Origin: Amoebidium appalachense
Lineage: Eukaryota > Ichthyosporea
NCBI GenBank assembly: GCA_963693365.1
Contig: CAVNZM010000017.1
Location: 1,488,001-1,552,000 of the forward strand
Direction: 5' to 3'
DNA: 64,000 bases
A program made the position numbers and the translations under genes. Position 1 is the first letter of the stretch, and each line of letters begins with the position of its first letter. Shown here piece by piece: positions 19,464 to 32,090 of this stretch. The notes under the pieces were generated by a model. That model saw only the letters and a program-made list of their open reading frames with translations. It did no database searches and was not told the DNA's origin.

Positions 19464-20163
19464 ACCGACCCCCCTCCCCCTAAGGCCAAGTGTATTTCAG
19501 ATCAATTGGATCACCAACCGACCTCACCACCGTAAAACACATGTTTTCAGCAAATCAAATTTCAACATTCTGGGGGGGGGGGGGGGGGGGGGGGGGAGGA
19601 AGCACGTAAACATTTAAATATTTAAGGCATGGGAGCGGCAAAACTAAAACATAGGAGCCTCCCAGCCACCACCACTGCTGGCACGTCATCCACTACATTT
19701 CCAACCACTCTGTGTGCTTTAAGGTGCACCTTAAAGGGGGTCTCTTTTAGTCCAACACATTGGCCTTTCCGGGTCGGGTCAAAATGCTGTTTAATGCGCA
19801 TCTCGCCAATCATAAAGCGTAAATCACCTTCGGGTCTGACCCGACCCGGATCCCCTGAAGAAAACCCCTTAATCAAACTATCTTCACACATCTAACATCC
19901 ACCCCCCCCCCCCCCCCTTCCCCCCGCCGCCCCCATCCCATTACAATTCACCCCAATATCTCTCTCTGTGCCCCCTCCCCCCCCCCCTCCCCCCTTCCCC
20001 CCTCCCCCGGCCCTCCCCCCTCCCCCCCCCCCCGGGCTCTCCCCTCTACCTCCCTTCATCCGTCAGCCCTAGAACACATCCACCCAACCAGCCCCATTCC
20101 TGTGGACCGACCCTCAATCTCTCTGATGTCCCAGATACACCTTCAACCATAGACTTATATGAA

Positions 20164-20202
<39 letters not shown>

Positions 20203-20760
20203 AAAAAAACAAAAAAAACAAAACAAAAAAAAAACCACCCACCCACCCACCGTGACACCCACCCTTCCACACCTATAATACCCAATCTCAATCTATCCAT
20301 TTTCAGCCATACATGTGTTAACAAACGAAACCCCTACGTTCCAGCTTTCTTAGGAAGAAAACGAAATCAGAACCAGAACTAAAATAACAGCCCCCCTACC
20401 CTCCCCCCTCCCCCCTCCTCTCCCTCTCCCCCCCCCCCTCCCCCCCCCCCCCCCCCAAAAAAAAAAAAACACCCACACACGCCCACACCCACACAATCCA
20501 GAGTCCCATTTTTAGGCACCACCCACCTTCAGCACAATCTTGTGAAATTGCAATCGCCCATATCTGTGGAAAAACCCCCACAGGAACATCCAATCGAGTC
20601 GATTACGGTGATTGCTGATCACAAGCACACGGTCTGTGCGGTAGAGTGGCTCGGGCCCACTGAATACATACTTGACCCCAAATAGAAGCTCTGTAGAATA
20701 TTTTATTTTAGTAATTTCTTATACATCTAACAAACAACCCACTTGGGGAGGTTGGTTTGT

Positions 20761-20797
<37 letters not shown>

Positions 20798-20936
20798 GGG
20801 AGGGAGGGAGGGAAAGATGGCTGGGAGGGAGGGGAATGGAAAGTAGGGAGGGAGGGGGGAAAATGTCTAGGCTGTTAGTAAACAGCGATTCGAGCTATTG
20901 GGTGGGTGTGTGTATGTGAGATGTGTGTGTGTGTGC

Positions 20937-20991
<55 letters not shown>

Positions 20992-22685
20992 GGGGGGGGG
21001 GGGGGGGGGGGGAGGGGACAGGGGCAGATGAGGGAAGAGTGAGAGCATTGAAGTGCCCACGGATGAAAAAAGAGGGGGGGAGGAAGAGAGGGGGTGCGAA
21101 GAAGAGGGGGGGGGGGGGGGGGGAGGAGATGGAGTGGCAGAGGGGGTCAGCAACCAACAGCATAGAAACAGCAGCTATCCAAGAGGGGTAGAGAGGGCGG
21201 GGGGGGGGGGGGGGAGGGAGGGGGGGAGGTGCAGGTGGAAGGAGGGGGAGGGGGGAGGGGGTAAATTTATACAGGTAGTGTGAAGGTTCTATTTCAACCT
21301 TGAAGTTATATTGGTCGGGAAGGTAGACCCCGGAGGGGAAGGGGCGTTGGGAGAGGGAGGGGTGGCGGGGGGATGGGAGGGGGGTCCAATTGTAGTCTTC
21401 GTTCATTTCCTTATAAGTGATGTGCATTGTAATCCAGATGGAAAACAAATGACTGATTTTTTACATAGGTTCTGCATGCATGCAAGCAAAAAGTTCCCGG
21501 AAATCATAATTGAGAGGCACTTACCAAGCATAGCCTGTTGCCACGTATCAGCCACGAAGAAGAAGGTGGGTGGTGGTGGAGTGAGAAGGAAGCTCGTTAG
21601 CAACGGGTTTTTTTTTGCATGTTTTATTATGCGGAAGCTGAGAGAGTTTTGTGTAAAGGAATGGATAACAGGGATCGAAAAACGCGCGCTTGGCTGTGTG
21701 AGCTACACTACTTATTGTATACCCGGGTATTCAGGAAAGGACACACAAAAGACACATTAAAACAACACCGGCTCCAACCAAACTAGTTCCTCGTATTTTT
21801 GGTGTGGTTCACCCCTTTCACTCAACACCGGAAGCCCGGCCGGGAAGGAGTGCCGAGGGGAAGGGGGGGGGGGGAGGGGGAGGTGGGGGAGGGGGAGGGG
21901 GGAGGGGGCGCTACAAACGAGCAATCCATCTGCATACACAGGTGCACACGCATCTTCACGCAAAATAACGTCCGACCACACAAGAGGACGGACACACAAG
22001 CTCAAACCATGTTTATGATCCACTTGTACCATACTCGGAATCAACAGCATGCGTTAAGGTCTCCCAAATGAGATTAAAAGCGCCACAAGGCGAAGGTTAA
22101 GAAACGTTAGAACATAAGACGTGACACACATCCACCCGAATTGAGAATACATGAGCACTGGGTGACGGTTGTGAGTTGCTTGCGCGCAGCTGTGGATGTG
22201 TACTTAGATGTGCGCGCACGTGTTGTAGATGGCATTGGCTGAAGTGTCATTGTAGTGGTAGTGGTGCTACTGGTGTTGTGGGTGCGGGGGGGGGGGGGGG
22301 GGGGGGGGGGGGAAGGGGGGGGATCGGGATGACTCGGTGGGGTGTGTCTTTAGGTGTGTGTGTGTGTATGTGTGTGTGTGTGTTGGGGTAGAGGAGGGTC
22401 CAGAGGGGTCCCGGGGGGGGGGGGGGGGGGGGAGGGGGGGGGGGGGGGAGGGGGGTGGTAGGGGGGGGGGGGGGAGGGGGGAGGAGACGAGCAACTAACC
22501 GGAGGAGTGCTCAGCCATAGGTACCCAACCGCTCCCACCCAACGACGATAGAGGGAGGGCGCCAACCATAACAGGGGGAGGGCAGGTGTCCAGAAAAAAA
22601 CAACTCCAAAATAGGCCGAAATGAAGAGGAACAGAAGGAAGAAGATTCCCCCGGCGGGGGTCACGTTCAAGCCCTTGTTCACCAT
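14295..22685 (-). CDS. LCLAT1: Lysocardiolipin/1-acylglycerophosphate acyltransferase
   Basis: Minus-strand exons: 22685-22500, 21534-21525 (10 nt), 20690-20527, 19345-19264, 18215-18156, 17240-17130, 16451-16308, 15429-15315, 14560-14295. The product is about 378 residues, as in animal LCLAT1. An N-terminal hydrophobic segment (residues about 14-46) is followed by the catalytic NHRNRLD box (NHx4D) and PGPGWAVQHLCFLFLNRRW. The acceptor-binding FPEGTDLSKEN motif comes next, then the C-terminal domain (YDVTIAYPNGLP), a helical EWCKSLWRQKE stretch and two transmembrane helices. The protein ends in KKRA, a KKXX ER-retrieval signal. The enzyme transfers acyl groups to lysophospholipids at the ER/mitochondria-associated membrane. 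All phases join except 19264 to 18215, where two extra bases (codons for D and Q) are needed before the CCAG acceptor. Confidence 0.93.
14570..15590. repeat. TG/G tracts in LCLAT1 introns 7-8
   Basis: On plus: TG then long G tract 14570-14632 with G-rich DNA to 14711, TG 14712-14745, G, TG 14765-14795, TG-G 14946-14995, G tracts 15168-15191 and 15281-15304, GT 15452-15496, and a GTGAGT-type hexamer array 15542-15580. On the coding strand these are C and CA tracts. Confidence 0.9.
15600..18150. repeat. G, TG and T-G tracts in LCLAT1 introns 5-7
   Basis: G tracts at 15790-15870, 16030-16062, 16920-17120 and 17256-17281; TG runs 16010-16135, 16585-16670 and 17405-17535; a T tract joined to a G tract at 17882-17938; further G blocks at 18110-18150. 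C-rich exceptions sit at 16210-16250 and 18050-18066. Exons at 16308-16451 and 17130-17240 interrupt them. Confidence 0.85.
18220..20520. repeat. Mixed G and C tracts in LCLAT1 introns 3-4
   Basis: TG 18222-18256; G block 18348-18412; G blocks 18675-18725 and 18838-19000; G tract 19201-19241; C tract then CA 19394-19466; G tract 19572-19596; C-rich 19900-20040; C then A tract 20168-20234; C then A tract 20395-20470. Region 19620-19895 is non-repetitive and open on both strands but unrecognised. Confidence 0.85.
20700..22480. repeat. G and GT tracts in LCLAT1 introns 1-2
   Basis: G tract 20760-20796 with GGGA repeats to 20860; GT 20922-20988 running into G 20991-21012; G-rich DNA to 21260; GGGGGA-type DNA 21855-21908; G tract 22286-22312; GT 22354-22384; G block 22410-22480. 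Confidence 0.85.
21525..21534 (-). other. LCLAT1: 10-nt microexon (LCLAT1 exon 2)
   Basis: GCTATGCTTG is preceded by CAACAG and followed by GTAAGT. Inclusion joins phase 0 exon 1 (ending WLSTPP) to phase 1 exon 3 and gives TPPAMLELLFGVKY, matching the LPVALLETMFGVK region of animal LCLAT1 without gap. No acceptor allows a longer exon here. Confidence 0.85.
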
Positions 22686-23024
22686 GTTTAAGGTATTAGT
22701 TGCGACACTTGTGCATTGTGTTTGGGTTATTGAGATGTTTCTTTTTTCTTTTTTTTTTTTCGTGTGGCTCCTCGCGCAAAAACGTTTGTCGCTCTGCTGT
22801 TTGACCAAGTGTGCATACTTCTGGGTGCATTATAAGCCAATCAAAAGCAAGATGGACACTTATTTTAGCCTTTTATGGAAGCAGGGGAGGGATGGATGGA
22901 GAGAGGGAGAGAGGGAGGAACGTGACGGTTTCAACCGTTGGCTCAAGTCAGAGAAAGCCAAGCTCTACTTACGTTTATAGTAAACCTGAAATAAATAGAA
23001 GTACCCCCTCAATGTTTGGTCAAT
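22686..23024. promoter_or_regulatory. Head-to-head intergenic region, LCLAT1/unknown ORF
   Basis: 339 bp between opposed start codons 22685 (minus) and 23025 (plus). A short T-rich stretch at 22740-22760 is present; no specific element is claimed. Confidence 0.3.
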
Positions 23025-24172
23025 ATGGACGACCCCTCAAAATCTCCCGACCGCTCACTAAGTATGCAACGGTGCGTCGCTGCAGTTTCGACGAAGCTTG
23101 CTGCGACCAACTGCACGGCACCTGACACCAACTGCACGGCACCTGACCCAGGTACTGGGAGGCTCAACACTCACAATTTCAAAACATTCGCCACCACACT
23201 AGGCAGCAGGGAGCTGCAACATCTTTCACAATTGCAATGGCTAGACGACGGTATAACTTGTGAAAATGTCCAGGAATACGCCGATGGTTTCTGCATTGCT
23301 CACTTGTTGTGGTGAAACGTAAATTCGAGCCTCCACCCAGGAAGTACCCACTGCCCATTCACCAAGAGGTTTCGTCCGGCAAGAGTGACAAACCCACCTG
23401 TCTTCTCACAAGCAGCATGAGGGAAAGATGGGAGGAGGTGCGCTCACTACCCGAGAACTCGAAGGTGTGCGCTAGCTGCAACAAGTATTACTACCAACAT
23501 CTGAGCTCGCCCAGTCGTAAACGCCGTCGCACCACTCCAGACCAGGAGGTCATGTGTGATCATCATCCTCTACGCCAGGTCACCCTTTTAGCCCAACATC
23601 AGACCCCTTCCCTCAACGGTACTACACCTCCAACCACCACCACGGCGACCATTCACATAGGCGGAACTGTAACCTTTAAGCGCGTGGCTGGTGAGAGAGT
23701 TGAAGATGATGTTTATATTCTCTCAACCACAAATGGGGCCGAGTCCGTTGTCGTTACCCACAAAGTGATGACGGACATGGTTGAGGAATGCTTGCACCGG
23801 TTGGTTTCTGCGTTAGCAGCCGAATTGGCTGCACGGAGGGAAAGAGGGGAGGACACTGACTTCGACCCTGCTGCTTTCCGTGAAATAGCCGACGCCTGCG
23901 CGCCGGGTCTGATGGACATGCTGGAGAACTCCATGAGGGGAAAATCTTTAGACACTCGAGCACATGTTTCCCCACATGAAACACACGGCAACACGCAGAG
24001 TTGTGCAGCGAAGACTGCTGTAAATTTTAAAGCAGTGACTGTTGCCACCATATTGGTAAATGAGTACAACGCACGTTCTAGGCAGTTTCGGGAAAACGGC
24101 ACCGTGATTATGAACGGTGGTGGCTTGGCTCAGTTTGCCATTGAAGTTATGGCGAGGCTGGTTTTGCTGTAG
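23025..24172 (+). CDS. Unrecognised intron-poor coding region, two overlapping frames
   Basis: Not recognised. From the ATG at 23025 one frame stays open for 96 residues to 23315 (ends IAHLLW). A second frame, open from about 23309 to a stop at 24172, has no ATG for its first ~36 codons, so it is more likely a continuation than a separate gene. Joining needs a -1 shift near 23300-23312 or a very short intron. The second part has a cysteine-containing basic stretch (KVCASCNKYYYQH, then SRKRRRTT and MCDHHPL), a possible zinc site with a nuclear localisation signal. A Thr-rich linker and a helical region with Glu/Arg-rich AAELAARRERGEDT follow. Codon use is balanced and lacks the repeats seen around it, which argues for real coding. 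It could be a domesticated or fossil mobile-element gene. Function unknown. Confidence 0.5.
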
Positions 24173-24199
24173 TCATTCTGTTTAACATGTGCAGAAGGA

Positions 24200-24597
<398 letters not shown>

Positions 24598-25346
24598 GGT
24601 GAACGTGTGGAAAGCAAAGCGAAAAACAGAAATACAAGATGCTTCTTCCTTGGTGTGCTGCAAGTATAATAAAGCTGGCGAAATCCTCATTTTCACGATC
24701 AGGTACTCACTTCGGTTTTCTTATGATGTGCTCATAGTGCTTTTAACTAAGTTCATGCTCAGTTGTTCAAACGGACAGAGCTTTTGAGGTGATGGTGGTT
24801 GTGGGTGCGTGTTGCTTGTTGCATGGTGTGTTCAGATGGGTAGCTTGCACTACCCTGTAAAAATGTGTAGGTAGCAGGGTGGAGGGGAGGGGAGTATGGT
24901 GCCACGTAATGTGATGTTTACAAGGTGGGCGGAGGATGCGGGTGTTTTTTTTTTTTTTTTTTGGAGAGAGGGGGGGGGGGGGGACTGCCCGAAAAAAGTG
25001 ATGAAAAACCGTAACAGCCTATTCCTCGTGAACTTGTTCTGTGTAGTTCGGCACAAATCAGCACGGCAAAAGTTTGATGCATGTATATTCCTCTTTTTTT
25101 ATTGTTTGTTTATTATGTATCATACACGATGTAGCTCTACAAGATTGATCGATCTGACCTACATACACCACTTACAAGCCAAAACATACACAACCACAGT
25201 GCTTCACAAATTTATCATGTTTTTGAGCCTATCTACTTGACGTACACAGACACTATATATCTCCAATCTCCAACCTCACAACCTTCAACCACCAAGCGAA
25301 CGAGAGTAAAAATCCTTACACACCCACTCAAATCCTACACGACACA
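24598..25346. other. Convergent intergenic region, no coding signal
   Basis: Unique AT-richer DNA with a T tract and G tract at 24944-24983. I see no exon, RNA gene or mobile element here; the 3' ends of two convergent genes (stops 24172 and 25347) must lie here or close by. Confidence 0.5.
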
Positions 25347-25552
25347 TCACTTTTTCCCGCCCGTAGGACCCTGTGTGCGTGCCTTTTCCTTTGCTTTCTC
25401 CACCAAGGGCATAAGCTGCCCTCTCTCAGCAAGCAGTCGCAGTGTGTTGATGAAGAAGGGAATGTAGTTGTGTTTTCTTCGTACATTTTTCCAACTGTTG
25501 GGGATTAAAGTGGGATGGTGGTCAGGACTCTGGTTTTCGTTTTCTGCTTGCT

Positions 25553-25602
<50 letters not shown>

Positions 25603-27549
25603 ACACACAAACAAACCCCCCCCCCCCCCCCCCCCCCGCGCCAAAAAAAAAAAAAAAAAAAAAAAAAAACACCCACACACACGCGCGCGCGTACACATAG
25701 ACACAGACACAAACACACACACACACACACAGACACACAGACACAAACACACACACACACATACTCAACCCCTCCCCCCCTCCTCCTCCCCCTCCCTCGC
25801 CACACACACACACCAGCACGCGCATGCGCTCACAGCCACACTCTCACAAACACCACCACCATCACCCCATCCAAACACCCACCCACCCACCCACTCACCA
25901 CAACCACATCCACATTCACATTCCTTATTTTTCTCCTATGGAGCCATCATATTTGTGTTTACTATCATTCTGGCTGCGGGGGAGTGCACGTGTGTGGATG
26001 TGCCTGTGCACACACACGTGCGTGTGTGTGTGTGTATGTCTATGGATGTGCGCATGCCAATCACACACAGCCTGTATGGTTGCTTGGGTGCTTGGATGTA
26101 CGTTTGTGTGCACGTGTGTGCACATGTGTGTGTGCGTGTGTGTGTGTACGTGACTGCGTGCTTGTGCGCTGTGTGTGTGTACGGGTGTACGCGTCGTGTG
26201 TGTGTGTGTGCATGTGCATGCATATATTTTTTTGTGTTTGTTGTTGCGTGGGTTTTTTCTACCTTGTAGTTTTCCAACTTTCTGTCCTCTGCTCTGATCC
26301 GTTCTTGCAAATCCTCGATCATGGTGTCGATGTCCTGCCCATCAACGTCCATGGCACTGCCGCTCTATAAACGAGGAAAAGGGGAAATGTGTTCGTGAGA
26401 AAAAGGGATATATACGAGCAAAGAGGGAAATGTGGGAGTAAGAATAAGGAATATACGAGGGGAAAGGGAAATACGGAAGTAAGAATAGGGGAACATGGAA
26501 GTAAGAATAGGAGATATACATATACGAGGGAAAGCGGAAATACGGAAGTAAGAAATTCGAATAGTGGATATATATGAGGGGAGAGGGAAACACGGAAGTA
26601 GGAATAGTGGATATATGAGCCAAGGAGGAAATATGGAAGTAAGAATAATGGATATATACGAAGGAAGAGGGACACGTGAGCTTAAGAAAGAAGGATGTAT
26701 GCGAGGGAAGCGGGAAATGTGCGGGTAAGAATAAGGGATTTACACGAGGAAAGATGGGAATGTGCAAGTGAGAATATGGGATATATACGAGGGAAGATGG
26801 GAATGTCCAGGTGTGAACCAGTGATGAAGCGAGGGAAAGGTGGAGTGTGCGGGTGTGCATCAGAGAATATAGAGGGGAAAAGAAATGGTGTGAGAGAACA
26901 TGAGAGATAAAAATGAGAGAATGGGAAGGCGTGTGCAAGAAAGTCAGAGAAAAGAGCAAGAGACAGTACATGTTTGAGTGAGAATTAGAGATGAAAAAGA
27001 GGGATAAGGTGAAACGTGTGGATGTAAAAGGGAAACTGAAAGTGTGGCGTGAAACCTATGGGCTCGGAATGCAAAGTTTAGAGCTCCGTCCATGTTTGTG
27101 TCTGCAGATGCTGAACACAATCGAGCCCAATAGACTAGTTAGGCACGAGTGTGTGACGTGTGTGTGTGTGTGTGTGTGGGCGTGTGCGTGGGGTTGTGTG
27201 TACATCCAGATGTGCTGTACATGTGTGTGTGTTCATGTTCGCGACCCACGTACCTGTATGCAGGGGTTGCTTCTGTGTGCGTGTGTGTCTCTGTGTGTGC
27301 GCACGCACGTGTTTTTTTTGTGCGCGCACACGTGTGTGTGTGCGCGCACGTATGTGTCCGTGTTTGTACGTGCCCGTGCGTTATGTGAAGGAAAAAATCC
27401 CCACCTCTTTTTGCCTCTTCAAATCTTCTAACTGAGTGGTGTACATGGCCTTGCGATCTCCGATCACTGCCATCAGATTGAACCGGATCTCATCGGCTGA
27501 ATACCTGAAGACAGAAAACATGAATTAGGTCAGTTAATACAGTGGAGAT

Positions 27550-27629
<80 letters not shown>

Positions 27630-27727
27630 GAGACGGAGAGAGAGATGAGAGACAGTGAAGAAGTACATGTGCCTGCACAAGTACACACACTTGAACTTAA
27701 TAGAGAAGGAGGAGGGAGAGGGTGTGT

Positions 27728-27758
<31 letters not shown>

Positions 27759-27763
27759 GGGGG

Positions 27764-27797
<34 letters not shown>

Positions 27798-28687
27798 CGA
27801 AAAAGGAAATACTATTACAGACCAACTACTATAATGCCGAAAGGGTCGGTGGGTGGGAGCCCCTGTTGTGTGCTTGTACCCTAACACCCTTCTAACGAAG
27901 CACCACCACCACCACACACATCATCCCAGCTAGCGCCCACACACACACAATTTGTAACAAATAATCGATCATCACATACACGACGTCATGCCCCCCCTTC
28001 CCCACCCCCTACCTACCCACCCGACACGCGCGCACGCACACACACACACAACACACACTCACACACATGAACTCTCGCACTTCCCCTCAGCCCCTCAACC
28101 CCCTCCCTCTTCCCCCCTTCTCGTGTTGGTAAAATGCACACACCATCACCACCAACACCACCACCCATCTATCCTTGCCCGCAACAGCAGGTGCATACAC
28201 CAACATGTCAACTGAAGTCTTTGCACAACAACCAAAAACCCTAGAGCCTTCTTCCCCGATCTCTAATCGGTTTAGATCCGGGACACCTACTTTTGAATAC
28301 GCTGCTCTATTGCCGGTGCTGCTACCTTCAGCCAATTATCACCCACCGGGCCTGGAAGTGCATGTCAGCAGGAGTAAATTAAAAAAAAATTAAGAACCAA
28401 AAACATGGGGAATTAACTATTATACTCAAAACATGATAAGTGTACATTTCATCACCGACCGGGCCTGGGAAGCGCATGCCAGCAGGAATGCAATAAAATG
28501 AATAAAATAAAGCATGTGTTTGGGAATGGGGTACCATATATACAGTTATATAGTTAGACATTGGAACATTGGCTTCTATATGTATGGCGAGTCCCTTTTC
28601 AGTAACTCATGGAAGGGTTGGTCGACGCCGTAACTGGAAGATGCAATGTGTGTGTGTGTGTCTCTCTCTCTCTCTCTCTCTCCCTCC

Positions 28688-28724
<37 letters not shown>

Positions 28725-28882
28725 TGCGTGTGTGTGTGTCCGTGCGTGTGTGTCTGTGTGTGTGTGTGTTCGTGTATGTGTCTTTGATTATGTGTATGAG
28801 TAAAGTGAGTGTGACAGAGAGAGAGAAAGAGAGGGAGAGGGGGGGGGGGGGGGGGGGGGAGGGGGGGGGGGGGGGGGGGGGG

Positions 28883-28925
<43 letters not shown>

Positions 28926-29251
28926 TGTGTGTGTGTGTACGCGCGCATGGTGTCTGTGGGCTCGCACGCGCGTGTGTGTTTGCGTTTGCGCGTTTGCGCT
29001 TGTGCGCATATGCATATGTGTGCCTATGTCTCTCTGCGTACATGTATACACAAGCACATACCCAAATCCACGGGGCCTGGTTTCAACCCGTCCAGTTCAT
29101 AGAGCCTACCATCCACAGGCACATAGGCCACAAAGTGGAATGCATCTTCCTCTTTGCCCATGCGCTTATCATCCTCCATCAGGAACGCATCCGGCCTAGA
29201 GGGGGTGGGGGGAGGGGGGAAGGGGGGGAGAGCGATGGTTTTTTTTTTTTT

Positions 29252-29282
<31 letters not shown>

Positions 29283-29974
29283 GGGGTTGGCTGGTTAGAA
29301 CGTGGTATAATGTACGAAGTATGCAATGTGCGTGTGGCAGCAGTGGTCGTGGAGTGGTGGCAGGCGGGCGGGTGCACGCATGTGTGTTTGTGCGTGTGTG
29401 CGTGTGTGTGTGCGTGCGCGCGTGCCCGTGTGTGTGTGTGTGTGTGTGTGTGTGTTGGGGGGAAAGGGGGCATGAGCTATGATTCGTTAAGCAGTGATCA
29501 GTACCAGGATCAATTTGTGTATCATAGGTATCATGGTCAAGATGTGGTGAAACATTTCCGTATTTCCCTAAAAGGATGAAGCAGGAAGGAAGGAGGAAGA
29601 GGAAGGAGGGGCGGTGGGTGGGTGGGTGGGTGGGTGTGTGTGTATGTATGGGGGGGGGGGGGGGGGGGGGGGGGGTTCCAACCGTGAGAAACTGTTGTGC
29701 ACTTCTCTGATTTTACTCGAGTTGCCGATCGCAGTCCCCTTAAGCTGGAGCAGGGAGGGGGGGGGGGGGGGGGGGGGGGGGGGAGTAGAAGTGTCAGGAA
29801 CGGAACATGAAACTGAAGCTTCTGACATGCAGTACATGTGGCTGGTGCAGGGAGGAGGGAGGGAACCCGGGGGGGGGGGGACTTCCCAAATGAAAATAAA
29901 GGAAGGGGAGGGGAACAAGGGGAGAGGTGGGAGGGTGGGGAGACAGACAGATGGTTGGGGGGAGCGGGGGGGAG

Positions 29975-30040
<66 letters not shown>

Positions 30041-30698
30041 GGGGAGGGGGAGGGGGAGAGAGAGAGAGACACGCACGAGAAAGAAGGGCGCGGGGGAGGG
30101 CGGGGGGGGGGGGGGGGGGGGGGGAAGGGGAGGGCTGAGGGGGAAAGAGAGCGGACCAAGGTAGGGAGAACAGGGAGAGGGAGGGTGTGTGTGTGTGTGT
30201 GTATAAGAAGGTACGGGAGAAGGGGTAGATAGGAGGGGTTGGGAGAATAGGGAGATAGTGGTGGGGATGGTGGGGCGGTGGGGGGAGGGGTGGAGGGGCA
30301 CGAGTGTAACCTAAGCTGCTTTGAACCCATAGACAACAAACTACAAACCATCCCCGGGGTAAGGGTGGACAGACAGGCTAGCAGGCAGTCAGGTAGTCTG
30401 CGCAGAAAGGGGTGCCGGGGGGAGGAGGGGGCAGACGGGAGGTTGGGGGGAAGGGAGGGAGGGGCGCCGGGAGTGGGGGGAGGGGGGAGGTGGGTATGCG
30501 GTACCTCTGGTGGGAATTCAGCGACAAATGTCTTGAACTCTGTAAGGTCGGGACCAAGGTCGATTGTGGGGCAGTTCATGAGGATACTGAGAATGGCCTG
30601 GGTAGCACAAGCATTTTGGATCACCTGCACGTGGGGGGGGGAGGGGGGGGGGGGGGGGTTAGAGTGCATTATAAAGTACTTAAGTGTGTGTGTGTAAT

Positions 30699-30781
<83 letters not shown>

Positions 30782-31954
30782 CGCGCGCATGTGCGTGTGT
30801 GTGTACAACATTGTCTCATGTTATTAACAAACTGGGCGGAGAAAAGGAACCTCGCCAATTCTCCCCCCGCCCCGCCTTTTCCCCACCACCCCCACCTACC
30901 AATACACCTACCCAACAATCGACATCCCTCATCCTAAACACACTCACACATCTGTCCAACCCCCCAACTGCACCCACAAACCCTCATCCACGGCCACACC
31001 CCTACACACACACCCACACACCCAAACCCACAACCCTGCACCCACACCCATTCACACATCTCTACCCCCCCCCCCCCCCTAATGCCCGAAACCCCCCCCC
31101 CCCCCCCCCCCCTCAAACACACAGATGCCCACACCCCGACACCCACATCACACCTACCCACACCTCACCCATTCCCACACCTCTACCTTCCCTCCCCCCC
31201 CCTTCCCCCCCCCAGCACACACACAAACACACACACACACACACACCTGCTGTGCAAAGAACACGTTAGGAGCATCGACCACGGCTGTTTGCTGGTCGGC
31301 CGTAGGGGCCACCCACTTGAACAGAAAGATCAACCCGTGTACTGGCCTGCATGAGGGAGGGGAGAGAGGAGGGGAGGGGGGAAGGGGGGAGGGGGAGGGT
31401 TGGGTATAAATGATCGGGGGGATTTGGATCTCACTCCAGTTTTTGGGGGGAGGAGGGGAAGGGATTGGTCACACTGTCTGGGGAGGGGGTGAATACAGGG
31501 GGGGAAAGGGGGGAGGGGGGAGAGGGGGAGTTAGACGTGTTATACAGCCAAGCTGAGATTAAAAGGTTGTCAGATCAAACTGTAATTTGGCAGTCCAGTG
31601 TTTCACTCTTCGATTCCCCGTTTCTGTAACACACACTCGCATCCCTTCCCCACTCCCTCCCCCCCCTCCCTCTCTTCGGTAATTGCTTTGTTCTATTTAC
31701 TTTCTTGTTTTTGGGTGAGGTTGCCGGTGGGGGAGAGGGGAAGGGGAGGGGGGGGGGAGGGGGAGGGGGGGGGAAGGGGAGACGGGGGGAAAGGGAGGAG
31801 ACTGGCTTGGGGCGGGTGGGGTGGGGCTGGCGGGGGCGAAGCGAGGGAAAAAAGCAAATGTGGTCGGAGCACGAGGGCAGATGTGTGTGTTTGTGCGACA
31901 AACACCATTCTCCCTCCCTCCCTCAGTCTCTCCCGCTCTCCGCCTCTCTCTCTC

Positions 31955-31991
<37 letters not shown>

Positions 31992-32017
31992 GCTCTCTCT
32001 CCCCCTCTCCCCCTGGG

Positions 32018-32090
<73 letters not shown>

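Noticed and set aside
19622-19895. Overlapping open frames on both strands in LCLAT1 intron 3
   Set aside because: Coding-like on minus (FDPTRKGQCVGLKETPFK) but no splice sites or family recognised; could be a mobile-element remnant, so left unannotated.
21250-21345. Open stretch on minus (PSGVYLPDQYNFKVEIEP) as an extra LCLAT1 exon
   Set aside because: It lies between the microexon and exon 3, whose phases already join with conserved protein continuity; inclusion would break the alignment.
21525-21590. Longer LCLAT1 exon 2 including FFFVADTWQQ upstream of the microexon
   Set aside because: No phase-compatible AG exists upstream, and the residues do not fit the family alignment, whereas the 10-nt exon does.
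23312-23340. 29-nt intron joining the two frames of the unknown ORF
   Set aside because: GT and AG exist and the frame would join, but the length is far below every other intron in the window; kept only as a possibility.
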